Virus record (IMG/VR): IMGVR_UViG_3300017917_001325
Coordinates: 1-23,389 of that record
Length of the DNA: 23,389 bases
Reading direction: 5' to 3' (one strand)
Source of the DNA: a virus
The notes beneath the pieces were generated by a model. That model saw only the letters and a list, made by a program, of their open reading frames with translations, ran no database searches and had not been told where the DNA came from. The translations under genes and the position numbers were made by a program. Of this stretch, positions 1-6,428 are shown piece by piece. Numbering within the stretch: the first letter of the stretch is position 1; every line of letters starts with the position of its first letter.

Positions 1-87
1 GAAAAGAAATTAGTTCTCGAAGACGGTAGAGAATTATTAAGAGAAGATAGACCAATAAGTAATTCAAATAGAAATTTTATTAGATAA
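1..87 (+). CDS. C-terminal end of an unidentified upstream gene (partial)
   Basis: The first frame is open from base 1 and ends at a TAA at 85-87, giving 28 residues that begin EKKLVLEDGREL and end SNRNFIR. The peptide is charged and shows no motif I can place. It ends one base before the next ATG, as is usual for consecutive phage genes in this window, so it is probably the real end of a gene and not a chance frame. Nothing can be said about function from so short a piece. Confidence 0.6.
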   Translation, partial: EKKLVLEDGRELLREDRPISNSNRNFIR

Positions 88-88
88 T

Positions 89-901
89 ATGAGCAAAAAG
101 CTAAATGAGGCATTGTCGAAAGAACTTGGCCGTTTCCGCCAAATAGTATCTTATCAAAACAATTTGATAAAGGAAGGGTCATACTATTTCCATCAGCAAC
201 TACCAGAAGCTGAGGACGATCCAAATACACCTCCACCAGTACAAGAACCAGCCCCAGAACAACCAGCTGATGACATGGATACAAATGAACCAACGGGTAT
301 CGATCCAAATAACCCAACAGGTGAAGTTGGTGTACCTAATGAACCATTAGATACAAGTGCTGATGCGGGTTCGGAAGAACCCGAGGTAGGTATGGATGAC
401 ACTGGTATGGGTGATGATACTGGTATGGAACCAGGCGGAGATATAGCTGGAGATATGGGTGGAGATCAAGATACCACTGAGGTTGATGTCACTGAGCTTG
501 TAAATGGTACTAATGAGCTTAAAATGAAGGTTCAGGATGTGTTATCTAAGGTTGATCAATCAACTCAGCAATTTAACAATTTAATGAGCCGTGTGGACGC
601 TATTCAGAATAACGTAACTAAGATGGACTCGTTAATCAATAAAATGCAGGATTTGGCAAAACAGGTTGAATTAATGAGACCACCAACCGAAACCGAAAGA
701 AGACAGGCGGTGGCTAAGGATTCATACCCTTTTAGCGTCACCCTGGACGATTATTCAAAAGGCCAAGGTGAAAAAACACAGACAGACATGGAGAAAAACC
801 CAAAGATGTCTATGATGAAAACAATTATGTCGGATTATAATGACAGTCAAGTGAAAGATAGTTTCTATTCACCACAAGATAATCCATTTAAAAATATATA
901 A
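89..901 (+). CDS. Acidic, coiled-coil protein of unknown function (possible virion or scaffold protein)
   Basis: This is a 270-residue protein I do not recognise. Residues 1-35 are a basic, mixed helix-like segment. Residues 38-130 are very acidic and rich in Pro, Gly, Asp and Met, with short repeats around DDTGMGDDTGME, and are probably disordered. Residues 135-196 show a regular hydrophobic spacing typical of a coiled coil (for example LMSRVDAIQNNV). The C-terminal 70 residues are polar. There is no signal peptide or membrane segment. An acidic low-complexity arm joined to a coiled coil is seen in phage scaffold, core and tail-assembly proteins, but that link is inference from composition only. 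The ATG follows the preceding stop by one base, without a Shine-Dalgarno sequence. The gene is followed after six bases by the next ATG, so the two are probably co-transcribed. Confidence 0.75.
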   Translation: MSKKLNEALSKELGRFRQIVSYQNNLIKEGSYYFHQQLPEAEDDPNTPPPVQEPAPEQPADDMDTNEPTGIDPNNPTGEVGVPNEPLDTSADAGSEEPEVGMDDTGMGDDTGMEPGGDIAGDMGGDQDTTEVDVTELVNGTNELKMKVQDVLSKVDQSTQQFNNLMSRVDAIQNNVTKMDSLINKMQDLAKQVELMRPPTETERRQAVAKDSYPFSVTLDDYSKGQGEKTQTDMEKNPKMSMMKTIMSDYNDSQVKDSFYSPQDNPFKNI

Positions 902-907
902 TATATT

Positions 908-1243
908 ATGGGACTTTACGGACAAGAATTAGTATTTCAAAAATTAACCACTACTGGTGAAACAGTAAGTGGTGTGACATATCCTGGTGATACTGGATAC
1001 TCAATTACTTACACGTCTTTTATTACATTAGGTAATACAAATGATACGGTAACCGTTGATATAAATGGTGTTACTGGGTTGACCTTTTCTATGGTCGGTA
1101 AAGTAGATATACCAATTGAAACAATTACACTTAGCTCAGTACAGAGGGTCGTGACAGGTGCCACAGCAGCACCTTCATTAGGTGTTTTGGTTATGGGTGT
1201 AAAGAGGAGAAATTCTATGTTTGGTAACGCATCTCTTTATTAA
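908..1243 (+). CDS. Small beta-rich protein of unknown function
   Basis: This gene encodes 111 residues and starts six bases after the preceding gene. The sequence alternates Thr, Val, Ile and Gly (for example TVTVDINGVTGLTFSMVG), which suggests a single small beta-sandwich or beta-barrel domain, and it ends in a basic KRRNSMFGNASLY tail. It has no cysteine, signal peptide or membrane helix. Such proteins are common as small virion components, but nothing here proves that. It is the last gene before an 80-base gap with a promoter-like site, so it probably closes the upstream transcription unit. I see no clear terminator hairpin after it. Confidence 0.7.
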   Translation: MGLYGQELVFQKLTTTGETVSGVTYPGDTGYSITYTSFITLGNTNDTVTVDINGVTGLTFSMVGKVDIPIETITLSSVQRVVTGATAAPSLGVLVMGVKRRNSMFGNASLY

Positions 1244-1270
1244 AAATCTAAAAAAAAGACTGGAATTTAC

Positions 1271-1311
1271 TTGACTTTTTCGCCGATGTTGCCTACTATT
1301 GTAACATAAAA
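1271..1311 (+). promoter_or_regulatory. Candidate promoter for the gp32 gene
   Basis: The gap 1244-1323 contains TTG at 1271-1273 and TACTATTG at 1294-1301, separated by 20 bases. This is one mismatch from the Bacteroidota -7 element TAnnTTTG and has near-standard spacing from a -33 TTG. ATAAAA follows at 1306-1311. The same TACTATT, five bases, ATAAAA arrangement recurs before the gp25 gene at 8968. The start codon lies about 22 bases after the element, leaving a very short leader. No transcription data support it; the call is by pattern. Confidence 0.4.
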
Positions 1312-1323
1312 ATTAACGTATTT

Positions 1324-2241
1324 ATGGATTACAAAAACATTGATTGGAACAAGGCCGTACAAAACACTCTGGCCGACTACGAAAAAGCGAAGACCGTAAC
1401 GACTACGGCGAAAAATGAAGTTGACCTTACAAAGTATTTTACTTTGGCTCTCCCAGACGGGGTTAACACAGAAGAAAAGGTATTCAGAATATTACCTTTA
1501 ACAGCGGACGATCCGTTTACTTATTTTGCACTGGTTAAATTCCACAACCTAAAAATAGGTAAGAAATGGCAGAAACTCTATGATCCAGCACAGGACGGAG
1601 AAGAATCACCACTTAACGACATGTACAAGATTCTTGTTAAGAGTGGCGATAAAGATGACAAAGCATTATCAGCAAGTTACAGATCACGTGACTTTTACAT
1701 CGTAAGAGGTATCGAACGTGGTAAGGAACACGAAGGGCCAAAATTCTGGAGATTCAACAAAGTTGGCGACGGTTCAGGTATCATGGATAAATTAATTCCA
1801 TTGATGAAGCGTCTTGACGACAAGAACCCAGGTAGCGGTGCCATTTGGAGACCAGATGGTATGGGCCGTGATATCGCTATCACAACAGTTCGTGACGTAT
1901 CTAAAGGATTCACGAAAGTATCACAAATCATGGTTGATGATCCTTCACCAGTGAGCAAGGACGAAGATCAGGCAAATGCTTGGTTGAACGACAAAACTAC
2001 ATGGAAAGACGTGTACAAGAAGAAGCCAATTGAATATCTCCGTATAGTAGCACAAGGCTGCGAACCAATGTGGGATTCAGAAGCTAAGAAATTCGTCGCT
2101 AAGTCAGAAGACGGTCATGTATCAGCACCAGCTGTAAAGGAACCATCTAAGACTAATTATCAGGCCCCAACAAATACACAAGTTGAGGATCATGACAACG
2201 AAGAACCAGTTTCTTTGTCGGTAGATGACCTACCATTCTAA
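1324..2241 (+). CDS. gp32: gp32-like single-stranded DNA-binding protein
   Basis: This 305-residue protein resembles T4 gp32 (301 residues). In that family it coats single-stranded DNA cooperatively in replication, recombination and repair and organises the replisome through its acidic tail. The parts seen are an N-terminal arm (1-30), a core with KVFRILP at 52-58, YRSRDFYIVRGIERGKEHEG at 119-138 and FWRF at 141-144, and a linker followed by an acidic C-terminus (about 287-305). The four zinc ligands of T4 gp32 are not preserved: the protein has one cysteine, at 246, so it should fold without the zinc knuckle. The last residues are VDDLPF, strikingly like the DDDIPF tip of bacterial SSB. The gene stands alone between a promoter-like site and a hairpin, which fits a protein needed in large amounts. 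The ATG has no Shine-Dalgarno sequence. Confidence 0.9.
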   Translation: MDYKNIDWNKAVQNTLADYEKAKTVTTTAKNEVDLTKYFTLALPDGVNTEEKVFRILPLTADDPFTYFALVKFHNLKIGKKWQKLYDPAQDGEESPLNDMYKILVKSGDKDDKALSASYRSRDFYIVRGIERGKEHEGPKFWRFNKVGDGSGIMDKLIPLMKRLDDKNPGSGAIWRPDGMGRDIAITTVRDVSKGFTKVSQIMVDDPSPVSKDEDQANAWLNDKTTWKDVYKKKPIEYLRIVAQGCEPMWDSEAKKFVAKSEDGHVSAPAVKEPSKTNYQAPTNTQVEDHDNEEPVSLSVDDLPF

Positions 2242-2254
2242 TTTACAATAACAT

Positions 2255-2306
2255 ATGGGTATTCTTTGATGACCGTAAAAAGTCAAAGGGGATACCCATT
2301 TCTTTT
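2255..2306 (+). terminator. Intrinsic terminator or attenuator between gp32 and uvsX
   Basis: ATGGGTAT at 2255-2262 pairs perfectly with ATACCCAT at 2292-2299. Inside it, CTTTGA (2264-2269) pairs with TCAAAG (2283-2288), leaving a 13-base loop. A T-rich tract (TTTCTTTT, 2299-2306) follows. I see no promoter between this hairpin and the uvsX ATG at 2327. If it terminates, it probably does so only in part, so that gp32 is made in excess over UvsX and the genes after it. Confidence 0.7.
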
Positions 2307-2326
2307 GAAAACACAACACAACAAAT

Positions 2327-3400
2327 ATGTCTAAAGAAACGAACGCTCCTGAAAATGGGGCTAACGAAGAAAAAAAACCCAAAAAGGGCGTGGCTAAAAA
2401 GGAATTTGATTTTAATTCACTAAAAGCTAAAATGAGTACGTCAACAAAGTATAAACCTGATCAGTTTTTATCGTGTGGTGAAGCGTTCTTAGAAGCATCT
2501 GGCTTACCAGGCCCTGCGATGGGTCACATCAATATGTTGCTCGGTCACTCAAACGCTGGTAAAACATCAGCTTTGATCGCCGCCGCTGTTGATGCACAAA
2601 AACAAGGAATATTACCTATATTCCTGGTGACTGAAAAGAAATGGTCTTTTGATCACTGTAAATTAATGGGTCTTCAATGTGAAAAGAACGAGGAGACTGG
2701 AGAATGGGATGGTTTCTTCTTCTACCGTGATGACTTCAATTACGTTGAACAGGTTACCGATTATATCAATGATGTACTGGCTAAGCAAGATAAGGGTGAA
2801 ATACCTTACGATATATGCTTCTTCTGGGATTCGGTAGGTTCGGTACCATGTGAAATGACATGGCAAGGTAAAGGCGGTACGCAGCACACAGCTCGTGTAT
2901 TAGCTGAGAAGTTCAATATGGGATTAAACCAGAAGATCAATAACAGCCGTAAGGAAACATCAAAGTACACCAACGGTATTGTTATCTGTAACTTACCATG
3001 GGTTGCTCTGCCAGATTCACCAATGGGTAAACCAAAGATCAAACCTAAAGGCGGTGAAGCTATCTATCAGTGTTCAACATTGGTATTCCGTTTTGGTAAC
3101 GAAGCAAATGCTGGTATCTCTAAGATTGATGCTACGAGCAACGGTAGAACGATTAACTTCGCAACCAAAACAAAGGTAACGGTAGATAAAAACCATATCA
3201 ACGGTCTTGGTTACGCTGACTCAAGACTTATCGTTACACCGCACGGATTCATCACAGATGATAAGCGTGACAACAAAGCGGCGCTTAACAAATACAAAGT
3301 AGAAACAAAAGATTACTGGTCAGAAAGACTCGGTGATGAAAACTTTATCTTAGAGGAATATGAAGTTCAAAACGAAAGCCAAATCGATTACCAAGATTAA
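2327..3400 (+). CDS. uvsX: UvsX-like RecA-family recombinase
   Basis: This 357-residue RecA/UvsX-type strand-exchange ATPase should form filaments on single-stranded DNA and pair it with homologous duplex, supporting repair and recombination-dependent replication. The Walker A motif is GHSNAGKT at 73-80. The Walker B region is YDICFFWDS at 161-169, with Asp168 at the end of the strand. A loop with KPKGGEAIY (about 240-248) lies where the DNA-binding L2 loop is expected. Residues 1-35 are a Lys/Glu-rich, probably flexible arm. The order gp32 then uvsX keeps partner proteins together, as gp32 and UvsX cooperate in T4. Its leader is CA-rich (ACACAACACAAC), without a Shine-Dalgarno sequence. The end overlaps the next gene by 41 bases. 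The RecA family is certain; the UvsX branch is inferred from length and context. Confidence 0.9.
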   Translation: MSKETNAPENGANEEKKPKKGVAKKEFDFNSLKAKMSTSTKYKPDQFLSCGEAFLEASGLPGPAMGHINMLLGHSNAGKTSALIAAAVDAQKQGILPIFLVTEKKWSFDHCKLMGLQCEKNEETGEWDGFFFYRDDFNYVEQVTDYINDVLAKQDKGEIPYDICFFWDSVGSVPCEMTWQGKGGTQHTARVLAEKFNMGLNQKINNSRKETSKYTNGIVICNLPWVALPDSPMGKPKIKPKGGEAIYQCSTLVFRFGNEANAGISKIDATSNGRTINFATKTKVTVDKNHINGLGYADSRLIVTPHGFITDDKRDNKAALNKYKVETKDYWSERLGDENFILEEYEVQNESQIDYQD

Positions 3401-4433
3401 TACATTATTGATCGATGGTGAAGGTTTGCTAAAACAGGGGTTTTATGGTGCCAAACAAGTCCAAATGAAACACGGAAGTGTTGGCACCATATTCCACTTC
3501 ATAAACACAATAAAGCGATTCTATCAAGATTTTGGTATTACGAAGGTTGTTGTGTTTTGGGAAGGAAAAGACTCGAAACTTTATCGCCAGTGTTACTATC
3601 CTTACTATAAAAAAAATAGGGAGGATAAGGTTGAAGATGAAAATCAAAGACATGACCTGGATCGACAGAGAATTAGGGTGAAACAATATCTCGAAGAGTT
3701 GTTTATAAGACAAGTCGAGATTGATGGATGCGAGGCTGACGATGGTATTGCGTATTATGTAAGGAACTCACCTAATGAGAATAAGTTGATCTACACAAAT
3801 GACAGAGATCTACTACAACTAATATCAGACGACACCAAAGTTTACCTTTCAAACAAAAAGGCCATCATTAACCAAGATAATTTCACTAATTATTTTGATT
3901 ATCACTACAAAAACGTAGGTATAATAAAGATGCTGGCTGGGGATTCTTCCGATAATATTTCTGGGTTAGAAAACATAGGTGAAATAAAAGCACTTAAGTT
4001 ATTCCCAGAGTTAAAGAAGGAGCCCAAAACAACCGATTGGGTCTTAGAGAGAACCAACGAGTTATTGTCAAAAGATGATAGCAATAAAGCATTGTTAACC
4101 ATTAAAGAAGGAAAAACAAAATGGGGTACATATGGTAATGATTATTTCCTGGTAATGGGTAAAGTAATCAACCTGGATACACCAAATGTTACCGATGAGT
4201 TAAAAGAGGCAATAAAAGAAATGGTTGAGGAATATCTCATACCAGATGGTAGAGGCGGAGTAAATACCATCATGGATATGATGAAAGAAGACGAAATTTT
4301 GACTTTTTTGCCAAAATATGACGACGGATTCTTTGTCTTTTGGTCAAGTTTTATTACTATTATAAACAAAGAAAAAAAACTTTACGAACAATCAAAAAAA
4401 ACACAAAATGAACAACACAACAATGCAGATTAA
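3360..4433 (+). CDS. rnh: 5'-3' exonuclease / flap nuclease (T4 RNase H-like)
   Basis: This 357-residue protein belongs to the FEN/PolA 5'-nuclease family. The T4 member removes RNA primers and flaps behind the fork. The metal-binding acidic residues are visible: LLIDGEG (Asp19), WEGKDSK (Asp71), the diagnostic EADD (125-128), TNDRD (Asp148, Asp150) and GDSSDN (Asp195, Asp198). A helix-hairpin-helix-like segment follows at 202-215. A basic arch-like stretch (YRQCYYPYYKKNR, 75-87) also fits. The chosen ATG overlaps the uvsX end by 41 bases; AGAGG just upstream is the only Shine-Dalgarno-like sequence seen at a start here, though it also encodes uvsX residues. The motif-bearing strand begins at residue 14, so a much later start would damage the fold. 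The 3' end overlaps the next gene by 26 bases, which suggests translational coupling. Confidence 0.88.
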   Translation: MKFKTKAKSITKINTLLIDGEGLLKQGFYGAKQVQMKHGSVGTIFHFINTIKRFYQDFGITKVVVFWEGKDSKLYRQCYYPYYKKNREDKVEDENQRHDLDRQRIRVKQYLEELFIRQVEIDGCEADDGIAYYVRNSPNENKLIYTNDRDLLQLISDDTKVYLSNKKAIINQDNFTNYFDYHYKNVGIIKMLAGDSSDNISGLENIGEIKALKLFPELKKEPKTTDWVLERTNELLSKDDSNKALLTIKEGKTKWGTYGNDYFLVMGKVINLDTPNVTDELKEAIKEMVEEYLIPDGRGGVNTIMDMMKEDEILTFLPKYDDGFFVFWSSFITIINKEKKLYEQSKKTQNEQHNNAD

Positions 4434-4872
4434 AAGGGATCAAAAACAATTTGAGTTCACACTGTATCTTAACGATAATATTATCGTACAGAGATATTTC
4501 AACGTGATTGGGTATAATCACATGTCACTCAAATCTTTGGACTTCAAAGAGGCTCTGGATATCAACACAGAGATTATCAAGCTTCACTTGAAAAACAAAA
4601 CACTTGATTACATGATGGATAACTCCCGTCAGTATTACGAGAATCCTTCGTATGACCAAAACAAAAATAACGACAAAATAAGAATGGTTGTCAAGATGAA
4701 TGAAAGGGTCATAGGATATCGTGAGTGGGATGCCACTATCTATCCAGTGAAAATTAGGTACACGGTTGATATCCGTCAGTATATTTACGATATCATCACC
4801 CGCATTCAGAAGTGTCTGTCAGAAAAAACAGACAAGCTTGAGACAACCTATTTGGAACACAATTTAATTTAA
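4408..4872 (+). CDS. Unknown replication-cluster protein with an apparent internal duplication
   Basis: This 154-residue protein is not recognised. It lies between the 5'-exonuclease and the helicase, overlapping the former and ending three bases before the latter, so it is probably made with the replisome. Residues 15-65 and 91-141 align without gaps over 51 positions, with 9 identities (including N, I, R, Y, D, I, L, K, T) and about a dozen conservative pairs. Both halves read as strand, LND or MNE turn, strand with an Arg, an aromatic-acidic pair, then a D-led helix ending in KT. The linker (66-90) is polar. There is no nuclease or ATPase motif. A helicase loader or fork accessory role, as for T4 gp59, is possible from position only. 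An alternative start is Met6 at 4423, whose leader AACAACACAACA resembles that of uvsX and would cut the overlap to 11 bases. Confidence 0.75.
   Translation: MNNTTMQIKRDQKQFEFTLYLNDNIIVQRYFNVIGYNHMSLKSLDFKEALDINTEIIKLHLKNKTLDYMMDNSRQYYENPSYDQNKNNDKIRMVVKMNERVIGYREWDATIYPVKIRYTVDIRQYIYDIITRIQKCLSEKTDKLETTYLEHNLI
4450..4602 (+). repeat. First copy of the internal protein duplication
   Basis: This stretch encodes residues 15-65 of the unknown protein between the exonuclease and helicase genes. It aligns without gaps with residues 91-141. The similarity is at protein level only and is weak (9 of 51 identical), so it would be an old duplication if real. Confidence 0.4.
4678..4830 (+). repeat. Second copy of the internal protein duplication
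   Basis: This stretch encodes residues 91-141, the partner of the copy encoded at 4450-4602. The shared skeleton is a hydrophobic strand, N-acid turn, II/VI, R, aromatic, then D-aromatic/aliphatic-basic helix ending in L..KT. Confidence 0.4.
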
Positions 4873-4875
4873 TTC

Positions 4876-6309
4876 ATGAAAAGTCACGCAACATCAATCA
4901 CCGATTTAGGAAGAGGTTTTCAATTAGACCTCTTCTACGAAATAATAACAGATACTAAATTCGGTGAGACTGTTATTGATAAACTGGAAGCCTCTCACTT
5001 TAATGTGGAGGCTTACCAGAAATTAGTGGTGATACTTAAAAAGTATTACGAAAAACACGAAACCATCCTTAATTTCCCAAACCTAAAAACGGAGATTAAG
5101 ATGCAGGTACCTGAATCAACATTAAGATCACAACTCGTTGATACGGTTATCGAAATTGAAAGTAAAAAAGTAACGAACAAAAACGTGCAAGAGTTCGCTA
5201 CTAAGTTTGTAAAACTACAAACATTAAAGCACGTACTCCAGGATATATCCAAAAAAGTAGATAAGGGACTTGTTGACGATTATGATATAATCGAAAAGAA
5301 GTTAAAAGATGCACTGGTTTTTAAAGATGTTGAAGATGCCATCACATTATGCCATGACCTCGAAAACGTATTGGCTGATGATTACCGTGAGCCGATGCCC
5401 ACAGGTATAGAAGGTTTGGATGAAATTATGAACGGCGGTTTAGCTAAACAAGAACTGGCCCTGGTAATCGCACCATTAGGTGTTGGTAAAACAACATTCC
5501 TTAGTAAGGTAGCGAACACCGCCTACATGAACGGTAAAAACGTATTGCAGATCTTCTTTGAAGATAAAGAAAAGGCGGTACAGCGTAAACACTACGCAAT
5601 CATTTCAAAAACACCATTACAAGACCTGAGTCTTAACAAAGTAGCCGTTATGAATAGGGTTAATAAGGTGAAAGAGAAGATTGAGAAAGAATACGGTAAT
5701 CAGTTGTTCTTCCAAAAGCTTCCCGCTGATGGTGTTACCGTAACGAAGATAAAAAACGTAATTAAAAAACTGAACGCTAAAGGTCACAAAATCGACATGC
5801 TCATTTTGGATTATGTTGATTGTCTTTCAATGGAAAAAGAAGTTGCTGGTAGTGAAGAATGGTCTAACGAAGGTAAGATCATGCGCCAACTTGAAACCAT
5901 GATTGAGGAAATGGATGTTGCTTGCTGGACAGCTACTCAAGGTAATAGAGCATCCACAAGTATTGATGTGGTGAAGACAGAAAATATGGGTGGTTCGCTT
6001 AAAAAAGCACAAATAGCCCACTTTATCATGTCAATCGCTAAAACATTACCACAAAAAGAAGGTAACCTGGCAACTATAGCCATCCTTAAAAACCGATTGG
6101 GTAAAGACGGTATGGTGTTTGAAAACTGTGTATTCGATAACGGAACGCTGAAAATCGACACTGGTGATAGAGTAACAATCAACGGAATGGAAAAGGACAA
6201 AGAGAAAAAATTGCGTGATAAAAATAACGAAAAATATCGCAAGTTGCTCGAAGAGCGTGAAAAAAACGGTGGGGTTGACCCAATCGAAGATAAGGCAGAA
6301 CAAGAATAA
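4876..6309 (+). CDS. gp41: Replicative DNA helicase, gp41/DnaB type
   Basis: This 477-residue protein (T4 gp41 is 475) should form a hexamer that unwinds the fork 5' to 3' and works with primase. The N-terminal 165 residues are helical, as in the DnaB/gp41 collar. The RecA-like motor follows: APLGVGKTT at 199-207 (Walker A, Lys205), FFED at 227-230 with the likely catalytic Glu229, LILDYVD at 309-315 (Walker B, Asp312), and TATQGNR at 352-358, whose Gln is the usual sensor. MGGS (371-374) and LKNRLGKDG (near 403-411) match the DnaB-family end with the arginine finger. The last 45 residues are highly charged and probably flexible. I see no separate primase gene in the window. The start is three bases after the preceding stop, without a Shine-Dalgarno sequence. 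No strong terminator follows. Confidence 0.9.
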   Translation: MKSHATSITDLGRGFQLDLFYEIITDTKFGETVIDKLEASHFNVEAYQKLVVILKKYYEKHETILNFPNLKTEIKMQVPESTLRSQLVDTVIEIESKKVTNKNVQEFATKFVKLQTLKHVLQDISKKVDKGLVDDYDIIEKKLKDALVFKDVEDAITLCHDLENVLADDYREPMPTGIEGLDEIMNGGLAKQELALVIAPLGVGKTTFLSKVANTAYMNGKNVLQIFFEDKEKAVQRKHYAIISKTPLQDLSLNKVAVMNRVNKVKEKIEKEYGNQLFFQKLPADGVTVTKIKNVIKKLNAKGHKIDMLILDYVDCLSMEKEVAGSEEWSNEGKIMRQLETMIEEMDVACWTATQGNRASTSIDVVKTENMGGSLKKAQIAHFIMSIAKTLPQKEGNLATIAILKNRLGKDGMVFENCVFDNGTLKIDTGDRVTINGMEKDKEKKLRDKNNEKYRKLLEEREKNGGVDPIEDKAEQE

Positions 6310-6381
6310 ATAATTTTATCTTTTTAGCTATAAGTAATTAAAATATAACAATTATAAATTTTTGTTTTTTGTGTACTTTGG

Positions 6382-6406
6382 GGTATTTTAATACCTATTT
6401 ATAAAA
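6382..6406 (+). promoter_or_regulatory. Palindrome and promoter-like motif in the nrdJ leader
   Basis: The 119-base gap 6310-6428 is very AT-rich. It contains a perfect inverted repeat GGTATT-TT-AATACC (6382-6395), followed by TACCTATT...ATAAAA (6392-6406), which resembles the motif before the gp32 and gp25 genes. TACTTTG lies just upstream (6374-6380), one spacer base short of TAnnTTTG. The palindrome could be an operator, a small RNA hairpin or chance. The gap is too short for a cobalamin riboswitch, and I see none. Confidence 0.3.
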
Positions 6407-6428
6407 ACAAAAAAAATAATAAAAGCAA

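Noticed and set aside
1244-1270. Terminator after the small gene ending at 1243
   Set aside because: An A-run is present but no stem-loop with a T-tract.
5937-6242. Minus-strand open frame of 101 codons inside the helicase gene
   Set aside because: It is antisense to conserved helicase motifs and is Phe/Ser/Leu-rich, as expected of the reverse complement of Lys/Glu/Asn codons.
6310-6375. Terminator after the gp41 helicase gene
   Set aside because: There are T-runs but only a 4-bp AT stem; not enough to call.
6310-6428. Possible cobalamin riboswitch before the B12-dependent reductase
   Set aside because: The gap is only 119 bases, very AT-rich, and shows neither the B12-box type sequence nor the multi-stem layout.
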